Below are positions 15,755-22,684 of a stretch of 24,582 nucleotides of DNA, piece after piece. The notes beneath the pieces were generated by a model. The model was not told the DNA's origin. It made no database searches and saw only the letters and a program-made list of their open reading frames with translations. Location of the stretch: the IMG/VR virus record IMGVR_UViG_3300032322_002299, positions 1 to 24,582 of that record; one strand, given 5' to 3'. The stretch comes from a virus. Position numbers and translations under genes: made by a program. Every line of letters begins with the position of its first letter. Within the stretch, counting starts at the first letter, position 1.

Positions 15755-15988
15755 ATGAAACATTTTATAAGACAAGATTTTCTAGGGAATTTTTACTTCC
15801 CTAGAAAAAAACCAAAAATACGGAAATTCCGAATTTGTATAATTTTATTATCAATGATTAGCATTCTTTTTGTATGCAGTTGTAAAGAACAAGAGCCGAT
15901 AATTGATAATAGCGATTATGGTATTATCAAAAGAGATACCATTGAGTTAAGATCTTTTATTTTTAAACAAACAATACTTTTTAAATAA
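15755..15988 (+). CDS. Small membrane protein or lipoprotein, unknown
   Basis: The 77-residue protein has a basic N-terminal region (PRKKPKIRKFR), one hydrophobic segment (about 28-41, ICIILLSMISILFV) and then CSCKEQEP. The Cys in VCSC could be a lipobox, though the -3 position is Val rather than Leu, so a plain inner-membrane anchor is equally possible. The coding sequence contains the second copy of the CGGAAATTCCGAAT palindrome. Function is unknown. Confidence 0.5.
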   Translation: MKHFIRQDFLGNFYFPRKKPKIRKFRICIILLSMISILFVCSCKEQEPIIDNSDYGIIKRDTIELRSFIFKQTILFK

Positions 15989-15992
15989 AAAT

Positions 15993-16358
15993 ATGAACAT
16001 AATTCAAAAAACAATGATTATTGTGGCTGTTGCTACAATAACTTTTATAACATGGCAATTAATAAAAAAACCAACTATTGTAGATAAACTTTGTTATTTA
16101 ATAAAAAATAATGATCCTTCTAGAATAGGTAATTTTGCTTATAGTAAAGTTTATTATTATTTCGACGATGAAGAAAATGAATATTCCTTTTTTTTTGATA
16201 CTACTGATGAAGAATATAAAGTTTATATAAATGATAAACCTTACCCCATAACAAAAAGTGAAAGTTTTTTAATTTTACTTGCCAAAAATAGCATAAAAGA
16301 AAAAAAAGACAATGAATTAAGAAAAATTGTTGAAACAAATTTTTATAACAATAAATAA
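15993..16358 (+). CDS. Small membrane-anchored protein, unknown
   Basis: The 121-residue protein has one N-terminal membrane segment (about 6-24, KTMIIVAVATITFITWQLI). A Tyr/Phe/Asp/Glu-rich domain follows (NFAYSKVYYYFDDEENEYSFFFDTTDEEYKVYIND), with a charged helical tail. It would sit in the inner membrane with the domain on one side. The gene begins 4 bases after the preceding membrane-protein gene, so the two are probably co-expressed. No family is recognised. Confidence 0.55.
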   Translation: MNIIQKTMIIVAVATITFITWQLIKKPTIVDKLCYLIKNNDPSRIGNFAYSKVYYYFDDEENEYSFFFDTTDEEYKVYINDKPYPITKSESFLILLAKNSIKEKKDNELRKIVETNFYNNK

Positions 16359-16365
16359 TAAAACT

Positions 16366-16653
16366 ATGATAAACGAAAAACTTACCGAAAACGAACAGAT
16401 AAATTCTTTTTACGAAATTTTAGAAAATTATAATTTTTTTAATAATAACATTATTGAAAATAATATTTTCAAGAGAATTGGCTTAATTTATACAATGAAT
16501 TGTCTTTTTGATGCAGAAACTAATGATATGTTAGCTGACGACATATGGGACGGTGAAAATTTTAGTGATGATGCTAAATTTGCTATTGCCACCTATATTT
16601 TGGACGATGCTAGACAAAATATTTTAAACATTTTAGGTTATGCCAAAAAATAA
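16366..16653 (+). CDS. Unknown acidic protein
   Basis: The 95-residue acidic protein reads MINEKLTENEQINSFYEILENYNFFNNN and later CLFDAETNDMLADDIWDGENFSDDAKFAIATYILDDARQNILNIL. I chose the ATG at 16366, which has the usual AATAAAACT leader; a start at 16327 in the same frame would overlap the upstream gene by 32 bases. Function is unknown. Small, very acidic early proteins of phages are sometimes DNA mimics, but nothing here shows that. Confidence 0.5.
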   Translation: MINEKLTENEQINSFYEILENYNFFNNNIIENNIFKRIGLIYTMNCLFDAETNDMLADDIWDGENFSDDAKFAIATYILDDARQNILNILGYAKK

Positions 16654-16978
16654 TATCAAAAAAAAAATAAAAAAAGAAGATTTTCTTGATTATTTAGCAA
16701 AAAATAAATTGCCAAATCAAACACAAATTGCAAAGCATTTTGATATAAGCAAAAGAACGATTTTGCGATATTTTGAAGCTTACAATTTGTCAAGGGAATT
16801 ATTATCAAAAACACCAATGCCAACTAGAATACCCCTTTCTTTGCAAATAAAAATTTTAGCTTGTTATAAATTTAACAAAAACATTGATGATATTTGCAAA
16901 AAAACAGGAATTAGTAAATATCTAGTTAAAAAAACTATTAAAAAATTTGAAACAAATCATAATATTAACAATAAATAA
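16640..16978 (+). CDS. Two-HTH DNA-binding regulator
   Basis: The 112-residue very basic protein (NNIKKKIKKEDFL start) has two helix-turn-helix segments: LPNQTQIAKHFDISKRTILRYFEAY (about 23-47) and IKILACYKFNKNIDDICKKTGISKYLVKKTIKKF (about 70-103). The two HTHs are typical of small phage regulators or resolvase-like DNA-binding modules; no catalytic domain is present. It overlaps the upstream gene by 14 bases. It is the best candidate regulator for the hairpin-bearing early promoters, which is inference from position. Confidence 0.65.
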   Translation: MPKNNIKKKIKKEDFLDYLAKNKLPNQTQIAKHFDISKRTILRYFEAYNLSRELLSKTPMPTRIPLSLQIKILACYKFNKNIDDICKKTGISKYLVKKTIKKFETNHNINNK

Positions 16979-16998
16979 AAATAAGCAAAAAAAACCTC

Positions 16999-17027
16999 TT
17001 GACATTTTAAAAATTATTGACTAAAAT
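16999..17027 (+). promoter_or_regulatory. Early promoter P2
   Basis: TTGACA (16999-17004), 17 bases, then TAAAAT (17022-17027), just after the HTH gene and before the paralogous small genes. Confidence 0.7.
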
Positions 17028-17060
17028 ATTGATATCAAGCCAAAACTTGATATCAATATT
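17025..17060 (+). promoter_or_regulatory. Perfect 15-bp inverted repeat at P2 start point
   Basis: AATATTGATATCAAG (17025-17039) and its exact reverse complement (17046-17060) surround the 6-base loop CCAAAA. The left arm overlaps the -10 hexamer, so a protein bound here would block the promoter; as RNA it would cap the 5' end with a stable hairpin. Confidence 0.8.
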
Positions 17061-17078
17061 AATTTAAATAAAAACTAT

Positions 17079-17276
17079 ATGAAAAACTTAAAAAAAGAAT
17101 TTACAACAAGCCAAAACGGAGATAATTACCCTGAACTATTACCTGAATTAATGCAAGCTATTAATTCCCTTAATGAAACAATAGCAAAACAAAAAGAAAC
17201 AAATAAATATTGTCATAAAAAAACTTTTAAAATTTTAACAACAACATTTCTAGAATATTTAAATAAAGACAATTAA
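17079..17276 (+). CDS. Small SQNGDN-motif protein, paralog A
   Basis: The 65-residue protein (TTSQNGDNYPELLPELMQAINSLNETIAKQKETNKYCHKKTFKILTTTFLEYLN) is a shorter relative of the next gene. They share SQNGDN.P, then ..AI......IA.QK......H.KT..ILT..F.E.LN. The ATG follows AATAAAAACTAT. No family is recognised. A conserved His-Lys-Lys-Thr segment suggests a small folded domain rather than a random ORF. Confidence 0.6.
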   Translation: MKNLKKEFTTSQNGDNYPELLPELMQAINSLNETIAKQKETNKYCHKKTFKILTTTFLEYLNKDN

Positions 17277-17289
17277 AAAAATAAATTAT

Positions 17290-17583
17290 ATGATAAATTT
17301 ACAAGACATTAAAGATTTTGTTGAGGCAGAATTAACAATATCAAGCCAAAACGGAGATAATCACCCTGCTATATTACTTCATAGAGAAAATGGCAAAGCT
17401 ATTTTTGGCGATGATTTAAAAAAAGCTATTGATGTTATACACAAATCAGTAGCAATACAAAAAAAATGGCATGGACATGTTCATGAAAAGACTGCCGATA
17501 TTTTAACAAAAATGTTTGCAGAACATTTAAATGAAAAAACAAAAAAAACACTGAAAAAACAAAAAAAACACTTGACAAATTAA
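17290..17583 (+). CDS. Small SQNGDN-motif protein, paralog B
   Basis: The 97-residue protein aligns with the preceding gene: SQNGDNHPAILL, KAIDVIHKSVAIQKKWHGHVHEKTADILTKMFAEHLNEKT. Relative to A it has an N-terminal extension and a longer middle (LHRENGKAIFGDD). The Lys-rich C-terminus is encoded by a perfect 20-base tandem duplication, and its stop overlaps the next promoter. The pair shares a 5'-end DNA block (AGCCAAAACGGAGATAAT), so the duplication is fairly recent. Function is unknown. Confidence 0.6.
   Translation: MINLQDIKDFVEAELTISSQNGDNHPAILLHRENGKAIFGDDLKKAIDVIHKSVAIQKKWHGHVHEKTADILTKMFAEHLNEKTKKTLKKQKKHLTN
17532..17571 (+). repeat. Perfect 20-bp tandem duplication
   Basis: TGAAAAAACAAAAAAAACAC occurs twice in direct succession (17532-17551 and 17552-17571), directly before the TTGACA of P3. 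It extends the reading frame of paralog B with Lys-rich codons. Confidence 0.9.
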
Positions 17584-17600
17584 AAAAAATATCTTAAAAT
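17572..17600 (+). promoter_or_regulatory. Early promoter P3
   Basis: TTGACA (17572-17577), 17 bases, TAAAAT (17595-17600). The -35 and part of the spacer overlap the last codons of the gene ending at 17583. Confidence 0.7.
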
Positions 17601-17606
17601 AATGGA

Positions 17607-17663
17607 GCGGTTGTTATTTTTTACAATTGTTTTCGCTTGTAAGAAGAACACAATAACAATCGC
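17607..17663 (+). promoter_or_regulatory. Nested leader hairpin downstream of P3
   Basis: GCGGTTGTTATT (17607-17618) pairs with AATAACAATCGC (17652-17663; 12 pairs, one G-T), and TTACAA (17621-17626) pairs with TTGTAA (17637-17642) inside it. It begins about 7 bases after the -10, so it should be at the 5' end of the transcript. Confidence 0.6.
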
Positions 17664-17684
17664 AACTAAAAAACACAGGAAACA

Positions 17685-17864
17685 ATGATAAACGAGATTA
17701 AAAGACAACAAAATAGACAAATCGCTAGAACTCTTGACGATTTAAAGGATTTAAAACTTCCTAAAATAGTTGAAGAGAGAATCAAAAAAGGCTTTTACGA
17801 TTTTGCAGAAAATCTTATAAAATTAATACAGGACACTCAAAATGACAAATCAAATCAAAACTAG
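17685..17864 (+). CDS. Small unknown protein, 59 residues
   Basis: ATG at 17685 opens a 59-residue frame (starts MINEIKRQQNRQIARTLDDL, ends DTQNDKSNQN). It has a real-looking Shine-Dalgarno sequence (CAGGAAAC, 4-9 bases upstream) and overlaps the start of the replication gene by 23 bases, as coupled genes do. The product is basic and helical, with no family recognised. Because it is the first gene behind P3 and is coupled to the replication gene, a regulatory or replication-accessory role is possible. Confidence 0.55.
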   Translation: MINEIKRQQNRQIARTLDDLKDLKLPKIVEERIKKGFYDFAENLIKLIQDTQNDKSNQN

Positions 17865-18543
17865 GGATAGTTTTATCTTTTATCGCAGTTTTTATGAAAC
17901 TATTAGCGATTTAAACGACAAGCAACAATTACAAATTTACAAAGCAATAGCAGAATTTTCTTTAAATGATAATCTAATTAATTTAGACGGCTTATCTAAA
18001 ACAATTTTTAGATTAATAGAGCCTCAATTATTAGCTAACAAAAAAAGATATCTTAATGGCTTAAAAGGTGCCGAACACGGCTTAAAAGGGGGAAGACCTA
18101 AAAAACAAGATAACCTCGAAGGGGTTAAAATAATAACCCCTAACAAACCCCTAGATAACCCCAAAATAACCCCTAACATAACCCCTAATAAGAATGTAAA
18201 TGAAAATGTTAATGAAGAATTAATTAATGATAATCTTAATAATAATATATCTACTGAAAAAAATAAAAAATTTACAAAACCATCTATTGAGGAGCTTATT
18301 GATTATTGCAATCAAAATGTTTTAAATATAGACCCTAATCAATTTATTGATTATTACAATGCTAATGGTTGGAAAGTTGGTAAAAATCCTATGAAAGATT
18401 GGCAAGCAACCGCTAGAACTTGGCATCGCAATTCTAACAATAACAACAATCAAGTAAGTTATCAAAAAATGAGTAAAGAACAGTTAAAAAAACAAGAGAG
18501 AGACAAAATGTATGCTGAAATTAAAGAACAATTTAATTTATAG
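17842..18543 (+). CDS. DnaD-like / DUF6291-type phage replication protein
   Basis: The 233-residue protein has an N-terminal DUF6291-like domain (RDSFIFYRSFYETISDLNDKQQLQIYKAIAEFSLND, about 8-95), a low-complexity Asn/Pro-rich linker (about 95-140), and a C-terminal segment (KPSIEELIDYCNQNVLNIDPNQFIDYYNANGWKVGKNPMKDWQATARTWHRN). The last is typical of phage replisome organiser proteins related to DnaD/DnaB2. The linker comes from repeated ATAACCCCTAA-like DNA. It probably binds DNA and helps load the host helicase at the phage origin. A good RBS lies before the following gene. Confidence 0.75.
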   Translation: MTNQIKTRDSFIFYRSFYETISDLNDKQQLQIYKAIAEFSLNDNLINLDGLSKTIFRLIEPQLLANKKRYLNGLKGAEHGLKGGRPKKQDNLEGVKIITPNKPLDNPKITPNITPNKNVNENVNEELINDNLNNNISTEKNKKFTKPSIEELIDYCNQNVLNIDPNQFIDYYNANGWKVGKNPMKDWQATARTWHRNSNNNNNQVSYQKMSKEQLKKQERDKMYAEIKEQFNL

Positions 18544-18551
18544 GAGAAATT

Positions 18552-19019
18552 ATGAATATTTTAGATTTTAATAAATTTAAAGAAGGTTTCGAATTTATAC
18601 AATTTAATTTTAATATACCTGACAATAAAATTTATGTGATAGCTATTTACAATGCTATTTGCCAAGATATAACTGACGAATTATTTTTAAAAAAATGTTT
18701 TGATTTATCGGCAGAATATACAAAGCAAGAGTTTTTTAAAGAGTATGGCAATACCCCTACTGTCAAAGACTATATAAAAATGCTACTTCCTGAAAAAACG
18801 ACAAGATATAGAAAAAAAATAATAATTGTTGGTAAAAAAGAATATGAAGGAACAGAACCATACTTTGGCTACCCTGATGATTATCAAAAACAAATCGACG
18901 AGGCAAAAAAGAATTTAAATATCAATTCCAAGCCATTAGAAAGCCGAGAAACGATATTAAATAAAAAAAATAGTCAAACATACATTAAGACTATTAATAC
19001 TAACTTAAAATCAAAATAA
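18552..19019 (+). CDS. Putative replication partner (helicase-loader-like), unknown family
   Basis: The 155-residue protein directly follows the replication gene, with TAGGAG at 18541-18546 as RBS. It has an N-terminal helical pattern (FKEGFEFIQFNFNIPDNKIYVIAIYNAICQDITDELFLKKCFDLSAEYT, then KEYGNTPTVKDYIKMLL) like the small partner proteins in phage replication modules that act in helicase loading. The basic C-terminal half (RYRKKIIIVGKKEYEG onward) looks less structured. The assignment rests on context and shape only. Confidence 0.4.
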   Translation: MNILDFNKFKEGFEFIQFNFNIPDNKIYVIAIYNAICQDITDELFLKKCFDLSAEYTKQEFFKEYGNTPTVKDYIKMLLPEKTTRYRKKIIIVGKKEYEGTEPYFGYPDDYQKQIDEAKKNLNINSKPLESRETILNKKNSQTYIKTINTNLKSK

Positions 19020-19020
19020 T

Positions 19021-19329
19021 ATGAAAATTACAAATAAAAAAGAATTATTAGAAAAAGTAAAACACGATGGCATGGCTTTGCAGTATGCCAGCGACAAATT
19101 AAAAAACGATAAAGATGTTGTATTAACTGCGGTAAAACACGATGGCATGGCTTTGATGTATGCTAGTGATGAGTTAAAAAACAATAGAGGGGTTGTTTTA
19201 GAGGCGGTTATGAATTATGGTTTTGCTTTACAATTTGCTAGTGAAGAATTACGAGCAGACAAAGAAGTTGCTTTAGAAGCAATCACACAAAATTACGGGG
19301 CTGTGCAGTATGCTAACATTTTCAATTAA
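19021..19329 (+). CDS. DUF4116 repeat protein 1
   Basis: The 102-residue protein has four tandem DUF4116-type helical repeats of about 24 residues (VKHDGMALQYASDKLKNDKDVVLTAV, VKHDGMALMYASDELKNNRGVVLEAV, and so on). DUF4116 repeats occur in bacteria, protist-associated bacteria and large viruses, and are of unknown function; they form short helix pairs suited to binding partners. It begins 2 bases after the preceding gene and is the first of three such genes here. Confidence 0.85.
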   Translation: MKITNKKELLEKVKHDGMALQYASDKLKNDKDVVLTAVKHDGMALMYASDELKNNRGVVLEAVMNYGFALQFASEELRADKEVALEAITQNYGAVQYANIFN

Positions 19330-19357
19330 AAACTTTATAAACTAAATAAAAAATAAT

Positions 19358-19903
19358 ATGACAAAAATTACATTAGAACAAGTAAAAAAAAATGGTTATT
19401 ATATAAGACTTGCTAGTAAAGAACAATTAAATGATTATGATTTACAATATGCCAGTGCAGAATTGCGAAATGATAAAAAATTTGTTTTAGCGGCAGTAAA
19501 ACAACATGGCGATGCTTTACAATATGCTAGTCTAGAATTAAAGAATGATAGAGAAGTAGTTTTGGAAGCGGTTAAAAACCATGGCGAAGCTTTGCGATTT
19601 GCTAGTCTAGAATTAAAGAATGATAGGGAAGTTGTTTTAGAGGCAGTGAGCCAAATTGGTGGGGCTTTATTCTGGGCTAGCGAAGAATTACAAAACGATG
19701 AAAAATTTGTTTTAGAGGCGATTAATAAAAATGGTCTTGCTTTACAATTTGCTAGCAAAGAATTAAGGGGAAATCGAGAAGTTGTTTTGGAAGCAATGAA
19801 ACAAAATCCCGATATTAAACGCTGTGCTTTTATTCTCTTCTATGCTACTGATGAGCTACAAAATGACAAAACAATTAATCAATTTATAAAAAATTTAAAA
19901 TAA
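19358..19903 (+). CDS. DUF4116 repeat protein 2
   Basis: The 181-residue protein has about six DUF4116-like repeats ('VVLEAVKNHGEALRFASLELKNDRE' type). Two adjacent units are almost identical in DNA sequence (TATGCTAGTCTAGAATTAAAGAATGAT-type blocks at about 19521 and 19600), which shows recent expansion. The C-terminal unit (QNPDIKRCAFILFYATDELQNDK) is divergent. Function is unknown; a binding or decoy role against host factors is speculation. Confidence 0.85.
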   Translation: MTKITLEQVKKNGYYIRLASKEQLNDYDLQYASAELRNDKKFVLAAVKQHGDALQYASLELKNDREVVLEAVKNHGEALRFASLELKNDREVVLEAVSQIGGALFWASEELQNDEKFVLEAINKNGLALQFASKELRGNREVVLEAMKQNPDIKRCAFILFYATDELQNDKTINQFIKNLK

Positions 19904-19904
19904 T

Positions 19905-20306
19905 ATGAAAAATTATATAGAGCAAAAAACCCTTGACGACATGGTTGAGGATCAAATACAAAGATTTTTAGGTGAAGATATCAAGCATCATTTTCAATTA
20001 GAGCAAGCTAAAAACGAAAATTGGCTTGGCTATGCCGATATAAGAAAAAATGATTTTGGTTTATTAGGCTATTACCGAACAAATATTGCTTGCCAAATAC
20101 AAATCTTGCAAAATTTAGGCAACCCAGTTTGCATACCAAGTAATCATTCGTGCTTTGCTAGTTTTTTTAGGAGCGATTGGTTTAGAAATGCAGTTTTAAA
20201 AAATGGTTTTATATCTTTTAATCTTTATAAAAAATCACATTTTGAGGTAATAAAAAAACAACACTATTTTTTAAATAACGAAGATTTTTTAAAACTTTAT
20301 AGTTAA
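19905..20306 (+). CDS. Unknown 133-residue protein
   Basis: The protein begins 1 base after the stop of DUF4116 gene 2, so it is coupled with it. It has KTLDDMVEDQIQRFLGEDIKHHFQLEQA (helical), WLGYADIRKNDFGLLGYYRTNIACQIQILQNLGNPVCIPSNHSCFASFF, then SDWFRNAVLKNGFISFNLYKKSHFEVIKK. It has several conserved-looking Cys/His residues but no motif I recognise. It is not a DUF4116 protein. Last gene of its transcription unit. Confidence 0.45.
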   Translation: MKNYIEQKTLDDMVEDQIQRFLGEDIKHHFQLEQAKNENWLGYADIRKNDFGLLGYYRTNIACQIQILQNLGNPVCIPSNHSCFASFFRSDWFRNAVLKNGFISFNLYKKSHFEVIKKQHYFLNNEDFLKLYS

Positions 20307-20314
20307 AAAAACTA

Positions 20315-20342
20315 TTGACATATTAAAAAATTAAGTTAAAAT
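20315..20342 (+). promoter_or_regulatory. Early promoter P4
   Basis: TTGACA (20315-20320), 16 bases, TAAAAT (20337-20342), in the gap before the third DUF4116 gene. Confidence 0.65.
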
Positions 20343-20382
20343 TATAACATAAAAATAGTTTCGACATCAACGGAACTGTAAT

Positions 20383-20439
20383 TTTAGATTAAGTTAGTTA
20401 ATCTAAATTGTGTAGGCATTCAATCCCCTGCCTACACAA
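20383..20439 (+). promoter_or_regulatory. Two tandem perfect hairpins in the P4 leader
   Basis: TTTAGATTAA/TTAATCTAAA (20383-20407, 10 bp, 5-base loop) is followed without a gap by TTGTGTAGGCA/TGCCTACACAA (20408-20439, 11 bp, 10-base loop). They lie 21-78 bases before the start codon. No T-tract follows, so termination is unlikely; control of mRNA stability or protein binding is more plausible. Confidence 0.75.
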
Positions 20440-20460
20440 ACAATTAAATAAATAAATTAT

Positions 20461-20952
20461 ATGAAAAAAACAAAAATAGAAATAATATTAGAACTAGTTA
20501 AGCAAGACGGTCTTAATTTGAAATATGTTAATAAAAAATTAAGGAATAATGGAACAGTAGTTTTAGCGGCAGTGAAACAAAATTATAGCTCCTTAAAATA
20601 TGCTTCCAAAGATTTACAAAACAATAAAGACATAGTATTAGAAGCGGTTCGGCAAAGTGGATATGCTTTGCTGTATACTAGTAAAGAATTAAGAAACAAT
20701 AAAGACATAGTATTAGAAGCGGTGAGACAAGAGAGTTATGCTTTACAATATGCTAGCGAAGAATTGCAAAACGATAAAGATGTTGTATTAGAGGCAGTTA
20801 GTAAAAGTGGCTCTGTTTTGATGTTTGCTAGCGATGAGTTGCGAGGAGATCGGAAAGTTGTTTTGGAAGCAATGAAACAAAATCGCTGGGTTTTAGGATT
20901 TGCAAATAAAGAATTACAAGAAGAATTAAAAAACCAATTTTATCAAAATTAA
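20461..20952 (+). CDS. DUF4116 repeat protein 3
   Basis: The 163-residue protein has about six DUF4116 repeats (VRQESYALQYASEELQNDKDVVLEAV type). Two adjacent units share nearly the same DNA (NNKDIVLEAVRQ, twice). It has its own promoter and leader hairpins, unlike copies 1 and 2, so it can be expressed separately. Function is unknown. Confidence 0.85.
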   Translation: MKKTKIEIILELVKQDGLNLKYVNKKLRNNGTVVLAAVKQNYSSLKYASKDLQNNKDIVLEAVRQSGYALLYTSKELRNNKDIVLEAVRQESYALQYASEELQNDKDVVLEAVSKSGSVLMFASDELRGDRKVVLEAMKQNRWVLGFANKELQEELKNQFYQN

Positions 20953-20965
20953 AAGAATAAACCAT

Positions 20966-21652
20966 ATGAAAAACAACATTTACCAAGAGCAATTTTATAT
21001 TTTTAGTAAAGAAGAAATAACAAAAATTGTTAAAAATTTTATCAAAAACAATTCTAATAAATTTTATGATTTGTTTGATATAGAAAATGATGGATCGCCA
21101 AAAAGTTTAGAAAAATATAAAATTTGCCAAAATATTTTTGAAAATCAACTTTATAAAAAATCATACGAAGTTATTGAGAAAAACAATAATGTAATGATAA
21201 AAAATAATTTGCTAAATTGCTTGTTAAATATCAAGCCTGAAAAATCAAACATATCAAAATCACAAGCAAAAAATATTATTGAAAATTTTTTAAATTCTAA
21301 AAATCTTGCAGGTGAGATTGATGATTTTTTTATTATTAGCAGAACTTATTTAAGAAAAATGATCTCACAATTTGTTGGTGCAATCAACTTTGATTTAAAA
21401 AATCATGATATTATGGATGTTTTTAGATTAAACGAGCAAATTATAAATGATCCACAAGAAGAGCAAAAAAAAATATTCTTTTTAGCACAAATTTTTAGAA
21501 TTTTTATACACAATAAAGATTCTCTTTTTAATGATATTGTTAAAGCCAAGCTTTCAATGTTTTACAATAACTTTAACCATTTTGCCGATATGAACAAAAT
21601 GGTAAAAAAAGATAATAATTTATTAAAAAAGTTCTTGACAAATACTTTTTGA
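20966..21652 (+). CDS. Unknown 228-residue helical protein
   Basis: The protein is largely helical and rich in Lys, Asn, Ile and Phe (FSKEEITKIVKNFIKNNSNKFYDLFD, SNISKSQAKNIIENFLNSKNL, EEQKKIFFLAQIFRIFIHNK). No motif of a known enzyme is visible. It follows DUF4116 gene 3 by 13 bases and shares its promoter. Its last codons contain the -35 of the next promoter. Function unknown. Confidence 0.5.
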   Translation: MKNNIYQEQFYIFSKEEITKIVKNFIKNNSNKFYDLFDIENDGSPKSLEKYKICQNIFENQLYKKSYEVIEKNNNVMIKNNLLNCLLNIKPEKSNISKSQAKNIIENFLNSKNLAGEIDDFFIISRTYLRKMISQFVGAINFDLKNHDIMDVFRLNEQIINDPQEEQKKIFFLAQIFRIFIHNKDSLFNDIVKAKLSMFYNNFNHFADMNKMVKKDNNLLKKFLTNTF

Positions 21653-21663
21653 TACTTTATAAT
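21635..21663 (+). promoter_or_regulatory. Early promoter P5 (consensus sigma70)
   Basis: TTGACA (21635-21640), 17 bases, TATAAT (21658-21663): a full consensus match, driving the recombination genes. It starts inside the last codons of the previous gene. Confidence 0.8.
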
Positions 21664-21667
21664 TTAT

Positions 21668-21696
21668 ATTAATTTAAAATATTATTTTAAATTAAT
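21668..21696 (+). promoter_or_regulatory. Perfect 13-bp inverted repeat at P5 start point
   Basis: ATTAATTTAAAAT (21668-21680) and its exact reverse complement (21684-21696) are separated by 3 bases, starting 5 bases after the -10. It is a further example of an inverted repeat at the start of an early transcript. Confidence 0.75.
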
Positions 21697-21719
21697 TTTT
21701 TAACTTAAATAAAAACTAT

Positions 21720-22676
21720 ATGATTAATTTAATAAAACAACCTCACGAACTATCTACCGATAGTGTAAAACTTACTGGCTTAATTTACGGACAGCCTGGT
21801 GTTGGCAAAACTTCCGTTGCTTTATCTTCGCCTGAACCACTTTTGATTGATTTTGATAATGGAGCTTTACGAGTAGAAAAACAATATAGAGTTCCTACTT
21901 TACAAATTACAAATTATAATAATCTTTTGCAAATTCTAGAAAAAGATAATTTGCATTATCTAACTAATTATAAAACTATTGTTATTGATACTCTTGGCAA
22001 AATGATTGACAGTATGTCAGATTATTTAATTGAAAAAGATCCAAAACTTAAACAATTTGATGGCACTTTGTCAATGAGAGGTTGGGGCAGTGTTAAGAAG
22101 GAGTTCCAAAAATTATTAAAAAATTTACTTAATACAAATAAAAGTATTATTTTTACAGCTCACGAAAAAGAAGAGAAAGTAGGCGATCAAATTATTAAAA
22201 GACCAGACATTGCAGGATCTAGCGGTAAAGATATTGTAAAAGATCTTGACTTTATGGGCTATATGTCAATAAACGGTGGCAGAAGAACGATTGATTTAAA
22301 CCCTAATGAAGCTTTTTATGCAAAAAATTCTCTTGGGCTAAATTCTTTTTTAGTATATGAAAAATTACAAGGTGTTAATGATTTTTTAAAAACAAAAATT
22401 TTTGATGCTTATAATGATAAATTGAAAGAAGAAAATAAATTTATTAAAGATTACGATATACTAATTAAAGAATTAACAAATAAAATTAATAACATTAAAA
22501 ATTTAGAAGAGCTTAATTTATATTATAAATCAGTTTATAATCAACACGATCAAATATGGACTTCGCATCAAGTAGAAAAAGTTATTTTCTTTAAAAAATC
22601 AAAAGAATTAAATTGCATTTTTGACGATAAATTAAAATGTTTTATTGATACTGCAAAAGAAAAAGTTTCTAAATAG
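21720..22676 (+). CDS. AAA_24 / Sak4-like recombination ATPase
   Basis: The 318-residue protein has a RecA-type P-loop domain: Walker A GQPGVGKTS (24-32), LLIDFDNGALRV, Walker B TIVIDTL (86-92, Asp90), then MRGWGSVKKEFQKLLKNLL and IIFTAHEKEE, the typical layout of phage AAA_24 nucleotide-binding proteins. These are related to Sak4, a single-strand annealing/recombination ATPase. Residues about 220-318 are a helical extension. The following nuclease and NinB-like genes support a recombination or replication-repair module. Sak4-type activity is known for the family; it is inferred here. Confidence 0.87.
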   Translation: MINLIKQPHELSTDSVKLTGLIYGQPGVGKTSVALSSPEPLLIDFDNGALRVEKQYRVPTLQITNYNNLLQILEKDNLHYLTNYKTIVIDTLGKMIDSMSDYLIEKDPKLKQFDGTLSMRGWGSVKKEFQKLLKNLLNTNKSIIFTAHEKEEKVGDQIIKRPDIAGSSGKDIVKDLDFMGYMSINGGRRTIDLNPNEAFYAKNSLGLNSFLVYEKLQGVNDFLKTKIFDAYNDKLKEENKFIKDYDILIKELTNKINNIKNLEELNLYYKSVYNQHDQIWTSHQVEKVIFFKKSKELNCIFDDKLKCFIDTAKEKVSK

Positions 22677-22684
22677 GAGTTTTT

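Noticed and set aside
16327-16365. Earlier start for the 95-residue gene
   Set aside because: It would overlap the upstream gene, whereas ATG at 16366 carries the common leader context.
17025-17060. P2 inverted repeat as a terminator for the upstream operon
   Set aside because: The stem is AT-rich and followed by AATTTAAATAAA rather than a T-tract, and it overlaps the -10 of a promoter.
19435-19758. Minus-strand frame of 107 residues opposite DUF4116 gene 2
   Set aside because: It is a shadow produced by the repeated codons of the DUF4116 gene; its Ser/Lys/Ala-rich repeats are the reverse reading of that gene.
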